A DNA stretch of 64,000 nt from Rhizobiaceae bacterium MnEN-MB40S (GTDB lineage: Bacteria > Pseudomonadota > Alphaproteobacteria > Rhizobiales > Rhizobiaceae). Shown one piece after another: positions 43,683-52,454 of this stretch. Below the pieces are notes generated by a model, which ran no database searches, was not told where the DNA came from, and saw only the letters and a program-made list of their open reading frames with translations. Each line of letters begins with the position of its first letter. Within the stretch, counting starts at the first letter, position 1. Location of the stretch: NCBI GenBank assembly GCA_024343425.1, contig BRLC01000013.1, positions 62,001-126,000 on the forward strand. Reading direction: 5' to 3'. The position numbers and the translations under genes were made by a program.

Positions 43683-44999
43683 TCACTCCGTGACGAGCGC
43701 GCTCTTCGCCGGTTTTCCGGCGACATAGGTCTCGACGATCGTGCGGTCGTCGCCAAGCGTCTGCATCAGGAAAAGTTCTTCCGCCAGCGTGCCGACTGTC
43801 TCCATCCTCAGCTTCATGGCCGGCGTAGCGCTGGCGTCCAGCACGACGAGATCGGCGTCGCGACCGGGCTCCAGCGATCCGATTTGATGGTCAAGCGACA
43901 GCGCTTCGGCGTTGCCGCGCGTCAGCCGCCAGAAGCTTTCCAGCGGCGTCATTCTCTGGCCCTTCAGTTGAAGAACCTTGTACCCCTCATCGGCTGTCCG
44001 CAACATCGAATAGTTCGTGCCGCCGCCGACATCCGTCGCGATGGCGATGCGCACGCGCTTCTCGCGCTCGTCCAGCGTCTTCAACGGAAACAGCCCGCTG
44101 CCGAGGAACATGTTCGAGGTCGGGCAAAACACGGCGACGGAACCGCTCTCGGCCATGGCGTCGGCTTCGCGCTCGCTCAGGTGTATGCAGTGGCCGAACA
44201 GGCTTTTCTCGCCGGCAAGGCCATAATGTTCATAAACGTCGAAATAGTCCTTCGCGGACGGATAGAGTTCCTTCGTGAACTCGATCTCCGCCAGGTTCTC
44301 CGACAGATGCGTCTGCATGAGGAGGTCGGGATACTCGCGCCGCAGCGCCGCGGCCATCTCCATCTGCTCCGGCGTCGAGGTGATCGCAAACCGCGGCGTG
44401 ATGGCGACATGCTGCCGCCCGACGCCGTTCCACCGTTCGATGATCGCCTTCGTGTCGTCATAGCCGCTCTGAGGCGTGTCGCGCAGTTCCGGCGGCGCGT
44501 TGCGATCCATCAGCACCTTGCCGCCGACCATGCGCATGTTGCGGCGGTGGCTTTCGGCGAAGAAAGCCTCGGCCGATTCCTTGTGCACCGAGCAATAGGC
44601 GACAGCCGTCGTGGTGCCGTGGCGCGTGAGTTCGTCCAGAAAGCGCGACGCGATGCGCTGCGCATGGACCGGATCGCGGAAGCGCTGCTCCTCGACGAAG
44701 ACGTATGTGTTGAGCCATTCGAGCAGCGCCGGCGCATACGAGCCGATGACCTGCATCTGCGGCAGGTGAATGTGCGGGTCGATGAACCCCGGCATGACGA
44801 GGCAGGGCCGGTGGTCGATGACCGGAGTGTCAGCCGACGCGTTGCTGGCGACGTCTGCGTGATCGCCGGCGGCGGCGATCAGACCGTCGCGGATCAGCAG
44901 CGCCCCGTCTTCGTGATAGGCGTAGGCGTCGGCGTCGTCGGCCGACATCGGTTGCCGCCTGAACGAAAGCAGCCGCGCGCGAATGAGCTTTTCGGTCAC
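43683..44999 (-). CDS. guaD: Guanine deaminase (amidohydrolase type)
   Basis: 438 residues. The metal motif PGFIDPHIHLPQMQVIGSYA has His76 and His78. QTHLSENLAEIEF near residue 225, LFGHCIHL and ATDVGGGTNYSMLRT near residue 330 complete the zinc site and match guanine deaminases. It converts guanine to xanthine, feeding XdhABC. It begins two bases after the puuD stop, so urate oxidation and guanine entry are coexpressed. Confidence 0.93.
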   Translation of the reverse strand: MTEKLIRARLLSFRRQPMSADDADAYAYHEDGALLIRDGLIAAAGDHADVASNASADTPVIDHRPCLVMPGFIDPHIHLPQMQVIGSYAPALLEWLNTYVFVEEQRFRDPVHAQRIASRFLDELTRHGTTTAVAYCSVHKESAEAFFAESHRRNMRMVGGKVLMDRNAPPELRDTPQSGYDDTKAIIERWNGVGRQHVAITPRFAITSTPEQMEMAAALRREYPDLLMQTHLSENLAEIEFTKELYPSAKDYFDVYEHYGLAGEKSLFGHCIHLSEREADAMAESGSVAVFCPTSNMFLGSGLFPLKTLDEREKRVRIAIATDVGGGTNYSMLRTADEGYKVLQLKGQRMTPLESFWRLTRGNAEALSLDHQIGSLEPGRDADLVVLDASATPAMKLRMETVGTLAEELFLMQTLGDDRTIVETYVAGKPAKSALVTE

Positions 45000-45001
45000 G
45001 T

Positions 45002-46243
45002 CTAGTTCCTGTCGCCGTGCACCGAAGTCTCGAACCAGGCGACGAGAATCTGGCGCTCGTCCGGTGCGATTTCGGTGACGTTGGCGGGAGGCATGGCGTT
45101 GGTGCGGCCGGCCTGGAGATAGATCTCGCGCGCATGGGCGGCGATTTCGGCGTCGCTTTCCAGAAGCACGCCCTTGGGCGGGAAGTTGACGCCCTGCCAG
45201 ACGGGTTCATTGGAATGGCACATGGAGCAGCGCGAGAGCACAATGTCCTTCACGGCCGGGAAATGCGCATTGTCTGCAAAGCGCTGATAGGTGGCCGGAA
45301 TCGAAGTTTCGCCTTCTGCGTTCATATCGCTCAACTTCGGCGAGGAGGAGAGCCAGATGATGACGATGAAGATGATCACCGTGACCAGCCAGGTCCAGGT
45401 CGGGCTGCCCTTGCGGGCGTGTTGTGTGTTGAACCAGTGGCGAATGGTGACGCCCATCAGAAAAACGAGGGAGGCGATGATCCAGTTATATTCCGTCGCA
45501 AAGGCCAGCGGGTAGTGGTTCGACAGCATCAGGAAGATGACCGGCAGGGTCAGGTAGTTGTTGTGCGTCGAACGCTGCTTGGCGATCTTGCCGTAGATCG
45601 GATCAGGCGTCTTGCCCGCGATGAGGTCGGCGACCACGATCTTCTGATTGGGGATGATGACGAAGAAGACGTTGGCGCTCATGATCGTGGCGGTAAAGGC
45701 GCCCAGATGCAGGAGCGCGGCCCGTCCTGTGAACACTTCCGTGTAGGCCCAGGCCATCGCCACCAGCAAAATGTACAGGAACACCATCAGGATCGTGTTG
45801 CTGTAGTTGACGAAGGTCTTGCAGATGAAGTCGTATGCGATCCAGCCGAAAGCGATGGAGGCGAGCGAGATCAGGATCGCGACCGGTATCGATATATCGA
45901 GCACATTCGGATCGATGAGGTAAAGATCGGCCCCGGCGTAATAGACGATGCACAGCATCGCGAAGCCCGACAGCCACGTCGTGTAGGACTCCCACTTGAA
46001 CCAGGTCAGATGCTCGGGCATCTCCGGCGGCGCGACCAGATATTTGCGCATGTTGTAGAAGCCGCCGCCATGCACCTGCCACTCCTCTCCGGAAACGCCT
46101 TCCGGCAGTCCGAGACGGTGCTGCAGCCCGAGATCGAGCGCGATGAAGTAGAAGGAAGATCCGATCCAGGCAATGGCGGTGATCACGTGCAGCCAACGCG
46201 CAGCGAAAGCAAGCCATTCCCAGGCGACGGCGAAATCGTACAT
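45002..46243 (-). CDS. puuD: Membrane urate hydroxylase with C-terminal cytochrome c domain
   Basis: 413 residues. The N-terminal region has eight or so membrane segments and begins with WLHVITAIAWIGSSFYFIALD, the DUF989 signature. The C-terminal periplasmic domain carries the haem motif CSMCH (Cys339, Cys342, His343) and a candidate distal Met near residue 385 (NAMPPAN). PuuD oxidises urate to 5-hydroxyisourate in the membrane, replacing soluble uricase, and passes electrons to the respiratory chain. The gene is divergent from a LysR regulator. Confidence 0.94.
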   Translation of the reverse strand: MYDFAVAWEWLAFAARWLHVITAIAWIGSSFYFIALDLGLQHRLGLPEGVSGEEWQVHGGGFYNMRKYLVAPPEMPEHLTWFKWESYTTWLSGFAMLCIVYYAGADLYLIDPNVLDISIPVAILISLASIAFGWIAYDFICKTFVNYSNTILMVFLYILLVAMAWAYTEVFTGRAALLHLGAFTATIMSANVFFVIIPNQKIVVADLIAGKTPDPIYGKIAKQRSTHNNYLTLPVIFLMLSNHYPLAFATEYNWIIASLVFLMGVTIRHWFNTQHARKGSPTWTWLVTVIIFIVIIWLSSSPKLSDMNAEGETSIPATYQRFADNAHFPAVKDIVLSRCSMCHSNEPVWQGVNFPPKGVLLESDAEIAAHAREIYLQAGRTNAMPPANVTEIAPDERQILVAWFETSVHGDRN

Positions 46244-46302
46244 GAAAAATCGTCCCCGGCAGTTTTGTTTATTGTGCAGGGCAGCGAGGCGCTTGAAAAG
46301 AG

Positions 46303-46323
46303 GAAAGTCGAATGATGACTTTC
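46303..46323. promoter_or_regulatory. 7-7-7 inverted repeat in the puuD/LysR promoter
   Basis: GAAAGTC (46303-46309) and GACTTTC (46317-46323) are exact inverted arms separated by seven bases, in the 111-base divergent region between puuD and the LysR gene. It fits a LysR-type dimer site. A second small palindrome, ATGGT-CTA-ACCAT (46344-46356), overlaps the LysR start codon and may serve autorepression. Assignment is inferred. Confidence 0.5.
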
Positions 46324-46354
46324 AAAAAAATCTGTTAAATCATATGGTCTAACC

Positions 46355-47275
46355 ATGTCATACTTTGAAAATCTAAAGGTCTTTGTCCGCGTCGTCGAAC
46401 TTGGAAATCTTTCCGCGGCGGGTCGGGACATGCGCATTTCACCGGCGGTGGCCAGCAACCGCGTCAAGGAACTGGAAAAGTATCTCGGCGTTCGCCTTTT
46501 CAACCGCACCACCCGACAGCTTACGCCGACCGAGCACGGGCAGATCTTCTACAAGGGCGCGAACCGCATTATCCAGGCGGTGGACGACGCCGAGGCCTCG
46601 ATCGCGTCTGTCTCCGGCAAGCCGAAGGGAACGATCCGGGTCAGCGCGCCGCTCGGTTTCGGACGGCGTTACATCGCCTCCGGCATTCCGGCGTTTCACG
46701 ACCTCTATCCCGACATCGAGGTGCGCCTGCGTCTCTCCGACCATAATGTCGATATCCTCAAGGAGAGGATCGACCTCGCGTTCCGCCTCGGCGTGATCGA
46801 GGACTCCAGCCTGCGCATGCGCTCGATCATGGAGTGCGAACGGGTGCTTTGCGCATCGCCCGCCTATCTGAAGAAATTCGGGTCGCCGGCGACGACGGAT
46901 GAACTGGCGAAGGGAAATCACAATTGCCTGCTGTTGCGGTTTCCAGGCTCCACCGAACATGCATGGACGCTCAAGACGCCGGACGGCGCCAGCAAGATCG
47001 ATGTGCGCGGCGTTTTCGATTCCGATGACGGCGACGTGCTTCTGGCCTGGGCGCTGGAAGGCCACGGCATCGCGAACCGCCCGCGCTTCGAAGTGCAGGC
47101 CTATCTTGAGGAGGGCCGACTGGTCGAGGTGTTGAAAGAGACGCCGCCGGTGCCCGCCCAACTCGCCGTAATCTACCCGCACAAGGATTTCCAGGACCCC
47201 AAGCTGCGCCTGTTCATCGATTTCATGACCGCGCGATGCCAGAAGATGATTCTGGAAGCGCTGAACGGGAATTGA
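46355..47275 (+). CDS. LysR-family transcriptional regulator
   Basis: 306 residues beginning MSYFENLKVFVRVVELGNLS. The winged helix continues with ISPAVASNRVKELEKYLGVRLFNRTTRQL to about residue 55, then an effector domain with GFGRRYIASGIPAFHDLYPDIEV. It belongs to the large AaeR/DsdC-like LysR branch. It is divergent from puuD and upstream of the GcvT-like gene, so it could regulate either. The start codon lies within a short palindrome. Confidence 0.9.
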   Translation: MSYFENLKVFVRVVELGNLSAAGRDMRISPAVASNRVKELEKYLGVRLFNRTTRQLTPTEHGQIFYKGANRIIQAVDDAEASIASVSGKPKGTIRVSAPLGFGRRYIASGIPAFHDLYPDIEVRLRLSDHNVDILKERIDLAFRLGVIEDSSLRMRSIMECERVLCASPAYLKKFGSPATTDELAKGNHNCLLLRFPGSTEHAWTLKTPDGASKIDVRGVFDSDDGDVLLAWALEGHGIANRPRFEVQAYLEEGRLVEVLKETPPVPAQLAVIYPHKDFQDPKLRLFIDFMTARCQKMILEALNGN

Positions 47276-47369
47276 CGTCAAACGGCCGGTTTACACTCTT
47301 CCAGCGCCCGATGGGGCCGAAAGGCGTTGACTGCTCGCGCAATAGCTATTAATTTTCGAATAGAGTATT

Positions 47370-47390
47370 TATTTTCGCTATCCGAAAATA
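47370..47390. promoter_or_regulatory. Inverted repeat upstream of the GcvT-like gene (shared operator, site 1)
   Basis: TATTTTCG and CGAAAATA arms (8 bp) flank the five-base spacer CTATC. The site lies 74 bases before the GcvT-like ATG. The same 7-5-7 core ATTTTCG-N5-CGAAAAT occurs at 53394-53412 ahead of the MBL-TAXI-TRAP operon, and both sites are followed by ATT(A)TTGCA-like sequence. An extra ATTTTCG half-site is at 47352-47358. The shared element suggests one regulator for both units. Confidence 0.7.
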
Positions 47391-47464
47391 TTATGCAAAA
47401 TCGAAGCAGCGCCGTTTCTGGCCTCTTCCATCGACAACGCGACACATTTACCGGGAGGATAAGC

Positions 47465-48865
47465 ATGACAGGCACCGGCATCCCCACACCGAAGACGCTG
47501 CAACAGGCCATCGACGCGGCGGGAGGTCCGATCGATCTCCTGCGCACCTCGAATATGGGCACAACCATCTTCCCGGGGATCCCGCCGGAGTTCACCAACT
47601 GGCGCGACGAGCAGCGCGCCTGGAAGGAAAGCGTCGCGCTTCTGGAACAGTCCTACCACATGACGGAAATGCGCCTGAAGGGGCCGGACGTGATGGCGTT
47701 TCTGTCGGAACTCGGAACCAACCGGTTCGACACCTTTGCGCCGATGCGCGGCAAGCAGGTGATCATGACCGGTCCGGACGGCAAGATGATCTCCGATGCG
47801 GTCGTGTTTCGCGAGGAAGAGGATTTCCTGCGCGTCGTCGGACCGCCGACCGCCGCGAACTGGGTCCAGTTCAACGCCGAAAAGACCGATTATGACGTTA
47901 ACTTCGAGCGGGACGAAAACATGATCGTGCCGCGCGAACGCCGCGATGTGTATCGCTTCCAGCTCCAGGGACCGCATGCGCTTGCGCTGATGCAGGAAGT
48001 GACCGACGGAAAGCTGCCCGACATCAAGTTCTTCCACATCGGCGAGTTCAAGATCGGCGGCAAGACGGTGCGCGCCCTGCGCCACGGTATGGCGGGTCAG
48101 CCTGGTTTCGAGGTCTACGGCCCATGGGACGAGCAGCAGGCGGTGCGCGAGATCGTGGAGAAGGCGGGCGAAGCCTACGACCTGCGCAAGGCCGGCTCCG
48201 TGACCTACGGAACCGCGGCGCAGGAATCCGGCTGGATGCCGCGACCGCTGCCGGCGATCTACGAAGGCGAATTCATGCAGTCCTATCGCGAGTGGATACC
48301 GGCGCGCTCCTTCGAGGCGGCCGGATCGCTTGGCGGCAGTTTCGTGTCCTCCGAGATCTCCGACTACTATGTTGATCCTTTCGAAGTCGGGTACGGTAAT
48401 TTCGTCAATCTCGATCACGACTTCATCGGTCGCGACGCGCTTGCCCGCATGAAGGAAAACCAGCAGCGCAAGAAGGTGACGCTGGTTTGGGACAACACGG
48501 ATGTGTTCGACATTCTGCGCCAGTCGCTGACCATTGACGGTCCGCGCGCCAAGTTCATCTCGCTGCCGGTTCCGATGTACTCGTCGTTCCAGGCCGACGC
48601 GGTGATGCGCAACGGCAAGGGCATCGGCATTTCCAACTGGATGTCCTATTCGTCCAATGCAGGTTCGATGCTTTCGACCGCGCTGATCGACATGGAGCAT
48701 GCGGAGCCGGGCACGGAAGTCACCCTGCTGTGGGGAGAGCCCAATTCGCGCCGACGCACGGTCGAAGACCACGAAGTGCGGGAGATCCGCGCCACCGTTG
48801 CGCCGGTTCCCTATTTCGACAAGTCGATCAAGAGCAAGGCCGGCGACAAGACAGTCGCCGCCTGA
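47465..48865 (+). CDS. GcvT/LigM-like tetrahydrofolate-dependent aminomethyltransferase-family protein
   Basis: 466 residues with the GcvT fold. The N-terminal folate-binding domain has LLEQSYHMTEMRLKGPDVMAFLSEL near residue 60. The centre contains YRFQLQGPHALALMQEV and GQPGFEVYGPWD, and a C-terminal barrel domain carries FIGRDALARMKE. Size and order resemble the THF-dependent O-demethylases LigM/DesA rather than glycine-cleavage T-protein (about 370 residues). It would move a methyl group from a substrate to tetrahydrofolate. ATG 47465 follows a GGGAGGAT site. A strong terminator follows the gene. Confidence 0.8.
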   Translation: MTGTGIPTPKTLQQAIDAAGGPIDLLRTSNMGTTIFPGIPPEFTNWRDEQRAWKESVALLEQSYHMTEMRLKGPDVMAFLSELGTNRFDTFAPMRGKQVIMTGPDGKMISDAVVFREEEDFLRVVGPPTAANWVQFNAEKTDYDVNFERDENMIVPRERRDVYRFQLQGPHALALMQEVTDGKLPDIKFFHIGEFKIGGKTVRALRHGMAGQPGFEVYGPWDEQQAVREIVEKAGEAYDLRKAGSVTYGTAAQESGWMPRPLPAIYEGEFMQSYREWIPARSFEAAGSLGGSFVSSEISDYYVDPFEVGYGNFVNLDHDFIGRDALARMKENQQRKKVTLVWDNTDVFDILRQSLTIDGPRAKFISLPVPMYSSFQADAVMRNGKGIGISNWMSYSSNAGSMLSTALIDMEHAEPGTEVTLLWGEPNSRRRTVEDHEVREIRATVAPVPYFDKSIKSKAGDKTVAA

Positions 48866-48891
48866 CATTTATCGCTATCAACGAGTAGCGG

Positions 48892-48919
48892 GCGTCGGCC
48901 GAAAGGCCGGCGCTTTTTT
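48892..48919 (+). terminator. Rho-independent terminator after the GcvT-like gene
   Basis: Stem GCGTCGGCC (48892-48900) pairs with GGCCGGCGC (48905-48913) with one G-U wobble, closed by a GAAA tetraloop and followed by six T residues. It lies 26 bases after the stop codon and separates this gene from the convergent TRAP operon. Confidence 0.9.
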
Positions 48920-48933
48920 GTTTGACAAAGGGT

Positions 48934-51282
48934 TCAAGCCGGAGCGACGCTGCGGCGCGCGCTGATTGTGTGACCGGTCATCAGTAGGATTGCGCCGATA
49001 GCCGCGGGAATGAACACAAAAGGCGAGGGGAACATGATCAGCACGGCGAGGGCAAGACGAGCGGCTGTTTCCCAATACGCAAGTTTTGTCCGGTCGAAGC
49101 GCGCAAGCGCGCTGGCCAGAAGATACAGCGCAAGACCCAGACGAAGAAGCAGGAGCAGCAGGACGCCGAAGTGGATTTCGCCGTCATAACCCGGCAGGAA
49201 GCGCGCCGCGCCCGCGGCCGTGTCGGGGTTCAGCACCGCGGCCGGCACCAGCAGAAATTCCGGATAGAAGGCGAAGACGAACGGGATCACGAACATCACG
49301 ATGCCGGAACGGACCGCCGAGAAACTCGTGGCGATCGGATCGGCGCGGGTGATCGTCGACGCCGCATAGGAGGCGACCGCCACGGGCGGCGTTATGGCGC
49401 TGGCGCAGGCGAAATAGAAAATGAACATGTGCGCCGTGAACAGGGAAATGCCGAGCCCGACGAGAAGCGGTCCCATCAGGAGCGCGGCGTTGATATAGGC
49501 GGGCACGGCCGGCATGCCCATGCCCAGCAGGATCGCCAGAAGCATCGTCACGACAAGCGCTGCAAGCTGGAAGACGCCGGGGCCGCCGCCGCCGAGGTCG
49601 AGCGCGCGCAGCCAGCCAAGCACGTCCAGCGCAACGAAATTGGCGAGCCCGGTCAGATTGAGGCTTATGTCGATGACCGAAACGGCGAGGAACATCAGAT
49701 AGAGGGTAGAAATGGTGACGCCTGCATTCGACAAGGCGTCGGCGAGAAGGCGCGGCTTGCTCCGAAACCTGGGATCCATGAAGAGCAGAGCCATGAGCAG
49801 GATCGAGGCCCACCAGCCAACGCTGCCTGCGTCTCCGGCGGAATTCTGCACGAGCTGCATGATCCACGGCAGGCTTTCAGCGCGGCAGGCCCCGCCGGAC
49901 AGGATGACTTCCGCGCCGAGCAAACGACTGATCGGATCGCAGCCGATAGCGTCCTTGGGGATAAGCAAAAGCACGATGATCAGCAGGATCGGCAACGCGA
50001 TCTGGAGAAGATGCGTCCAGTCCTGGCGCGTCAGCTTCATGTCGTCCGGGATTTCGCCCACCGCCTCGATACCCTGCTTGCGTGACTGGAAGAGCACGGA
50101 CAGGAACATGCAGAAGAAATAGGCGACGGCTGGTATCGCGGCGGCGATCGCCACCTCGCGATAGGGCACGCCCGTCATTGCGGCGAGCACGAAGGCGGCG
50201 ACGCCCATGATCGGCGGCATGATCTGTCCGCCGGACGAGGCGGCCGCCTCGACGCCGCCGGCATAGACCTTGGAGAAGCCCCGCTTGATCATCATCGGGA
50301 TGGTCAGGACTCCCGTTCCAAGCACATTGACCACCGGCGTTCCCGTGGTGGTGCCGAACAGCGCCGACGCGACGATGGCCGCATGGGCGGGGCCGCCCCG
50401 CAGCCGCCGCGTCCAAACGAAGGCGAGCTTGATCAGCGTGTTGCCTCCGGCTGAAACGGCGAGCAGCGCGCCGAGCACGATATAGGGGAACACCGTGTTC
50501 AACATGATGTGGAGGAACTGCCCGAGCAGCCCGGAGCCCTGGTTGATCAGCAGATCATGTATGCGATAGCGCCCGTCGAGCAGCGTTCGCGGCTCGCCGC
50601 CAAGAACGGTGATGGCGTATTTGTTCATGCCCTCTGGGCCGAAGACATACCAGATCAGGACGGTGCCGATGGCGTATGCCGCCATGACGATGGACACCAG
50701 AACCAGCGAGAAGCCCCAGATTTCGACATTGTAGGCGAGAAAGACGAGAACGGAAAAGCCGACGATCCAGACGAGCCAGACGCCGGTGTCGACCTGGCAT
50801 AGCGGGTTGTCGACGCTGGTTGGTTCGGGCAAGCCCATCAACTGGGCGAGTTCCTTCTCGGCCTTCAGCGCGTTTTCCATCAAGACTGCGCGTTCGCCGG
50901 TGAGGACGTCGATCATGCAGACGGCCTCATTCTCGATGAGATAGGAGGCGGCGATCGCCAGCGCCGCGACAAGCAGCGCGATATCCATGGCGAGGCCAAG
51001 CGTGCGCCAGGCGGCCGATCGATCTCGCCATCTGCGCCAGATCGAACTGGACAGGACGACGATGATCATCATCCATGCAAAGGCGAGGGGGTAGAAATAT
51101 TCGTAGGGAAAACGCCGCACCAGGAGGTCGGGCATTCCCGTCACGCCGCGCCAGAATTCGTCCCAACCCGGGATTGACGGCGTTGAGTTGATCATGCCCG
51201 CGACAACCAGCAAAAGGGCGAGCGCGTAGAGAACCCTGCGCGCGAACACACTGGTGGATTGGCTGTCGTCGGTTTCGGTCAT
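48934..51282 (-). CDS. TRAP transporter fused permease (TAXI-associated)
   Basis: About 782 residues from ATG 51282; a TTG at 51312 extends the frame and cannot be excluded. It is a fused small-plus-large TRAP permease with many membrane segments. The large-subunit signatures are SAGGNTLIKLAFVWTRRLRGGPAHAAIVASALFGTTTGTPVVNVLGTG and GGQIMPPIMGVAAFVLAAMTGV, with a repeat late in the protein (GLGISLFTAHMFIFYFACASAITPPVAVASYAAS). It imports a substrate captured by the TAXI protein encoded just upstream, driven by an ion gradient. Confidence 0.93.
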   Translation of the reverse strand: MTETDDSQSTSVFARRVLYALALLLVVAGMINSTPSIPGWDEFWRGVTGMPDLLVRRFPYEYFYPLAFAWMMIIVVLSSSIWRRWRDRSAAWRTLGLAMDIALLVAALAIAASYLIENEAVCMIDVLTGERAVLMENALKAEKELAQLMGLPEPTSVDNPLCQVDTGVWLVWIVGFSVLVFLAYNVEIWGFSLVLVSIVMAAYAIGTVLIWYVFGPEGMNKYAITVLGGEPRTLLDGRYRIHDLLINQGSGLLGQFLHIMLNTVFPYIVLGALLAVSAGGNTLIKLAFVWTRRLRGGPAHAAIVASALFGTTTGTPVVNVLGTGVLTIPMMIKRGFSKVYAGGVEAAASSGGQIMPPIMGVAAFVLAAMTGVPYREVAIAAAIPAVAYFFCMFLSVLFQSRKQGIEAVGEIPDDMKLTRQDWTHLLQIALPILLIIVLLLIPKDAIGCDPISRLLGAEVILSGGACRAESLPWIMQLVQNSAGDAGSVGWWASILLMALLFMDPRFRSKPRLLADALSNAGVTISTLYLMFLAVSVIDISLNLTGLANFVALDVLGWLRALDLGGGGPGVFQLAALVVTMLLAILLGMGMPAVPAYINAALLMGPLLVGLGISLFTAHMFIFYFACASAITPPVAVASYAASTITRADPIATSFSAVRSGIVMFVIPFVFAFYPEFLLVPAAVLNPDTAAGAARFLPGYDGEIHFGVLLLLLLRLGLALYLLASALARFDRTKLAYWETAARLALAVLIMFPSPFVFIPAAIGAILLMTGHTISARRSVAPA

Positions 51283-51351
51283 GACTGTCGGGTGGGTGTC
51301 CGGTTGTTGCAACCGGCCGCGAAGGTGGCGGCCGGCTCCATATTCAATAGT

Positions 51352-52398
51352 CTACTTTGCGCAATCCGGCACGGTGTAACCCGCTTCTTCCCAGGCGCGA
51401 ATGGCGCCGGCGTGATATTTGATCGGGTTCAGTCCGCACATGCCCGATTTTTGCGGATCCAGTTCTTCCAGCCCGATGTTCGTGGCGTATGGCGCCTTGG
51501 CGTAGAGCGCGTCGAGCGTTTCGAGATGGGCTTTCGTCAATGCATAGGCGAGGTCGTCGCTCATCGATGCGTTGACGCAATTGCCGCCGACCGAACCCCT
51601 CGTGCGGAAGAATCCGTCCTCGGAAACAATCTCGGCGTTGTCGCCAAGCGTCTGCATCTGCTCCATCGTGAGGATGAACGGAGCGGTGCCCGGAGACGAC
51701 AACAGCTTCTGCATCGGCTCGCTCTCGAAGATATCTTTCGGGATCGACCAGAACGTCATTTTGCCGGCCGACAGGGCCTGCAGCGGCCTGTCGCTGGGAA
51801 TGAATTCAGGCAGGAGGGCGACATCGGAAGACCCCTCGGTGATGGTCGTCACCATTTGCGGCCAGTCGCTTTCGATCGTCTTGTAGTCCTCGTCCGGCTT
51901 CAGGCCGGTCACGACCTGGATGAGACTGCGCGCTTCGGCGGTGGCGGCGCCGCGCGGCGGTCCGTCGAGAATGGTCTTTCCGGCCAGATCGTCCCAGCCG
52001 CCCACGCCGGCCGCGTCATAGGCGTAAAGCGTGTAAGCGCCGAAGGAGTAGGGATAGAGCACGCGCAGGTTGGCTGCGAGTTCCGCGCCTTTTTCCGCGC
52101 CGAGGGCGGCGTAGGGTCCGGCGCCTTTCGACAACAGGAATGGAAGGATGAAGGGGCAGTTGCCGACATCGGCTCTGCCTTCGGCCACCGCCTGGGTCTG
52201 GTTGACGCCTGTCTGCCCGAGCGTGATCTGGATGTCGGCTATGCCGCGGTCTGCTGCAATCTCCGCCAGGTGCGAGATCGTCAGATGCACCGCGGTTCCA
52301 GGCGCCGATGTCATGGCGGTAAGATTTTCCTGCGCGAAAGCGGCGCTTGCCGTTACCAGGGACATGCCTGCAATCAGGGCGGTGGTAGTCTTCATCAT
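51352..52398 (-). CDS. TAXI-family TRAP transporter solute-binding protein
   Basis: 348 residues with a 22-residue signal peptide ending AFA-QE. The mature protein has the TAXI-type start (LTAMTSAPGTAVHLTISHLAEIAADRGIADIQI) and the GGWDDLAGKTILDGPPRGAATAEARSLI block. TAXI proteins deliver small acidic or amino-acid-like ligands to fused TRAP permeases; the ligand here is unknown. It lies 69 bases ahead of the permease gene and 56 bases after the MBL hydrolase gene. Confidence 0.92.
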   Translation of the reverse strand: MMKTTTALIAGMSLVTASAAFAQENLTAMTSAPGTAVHLTISHLAEIAADRGIADIQITLGQTGVNQTQAVAEGRADVGNCPFILPFLLSKGAGPYAALGAEKGAELAANLRVLYPYSFGAYTLYAYDAAGVGGWDDLAGKTILDGPPRGAATAEARSLIQVVTGLKPDEDYKTIESDWPQMVTTITEGSSDVALLPEFIPSDRPLQALSAGKMTFWSIPKDIFESEPMQKLLSSPGTAPFILTMEQMQTLGDNAEIVSEDGFFRTRGSVGGNCVNASMSDDLAYALTKAHLETLDALYAKAPYATNIGLEELDPQKSGMCGLNPIKYHAGAIRAWEEAGYTVPDCAK

Positions 52399-52454
52399 CG
52401 CTTGTTCCTCCCTTGCGATAGGCCGGCTGCGTATCGCTCGCCGGAGTTGGTGGG

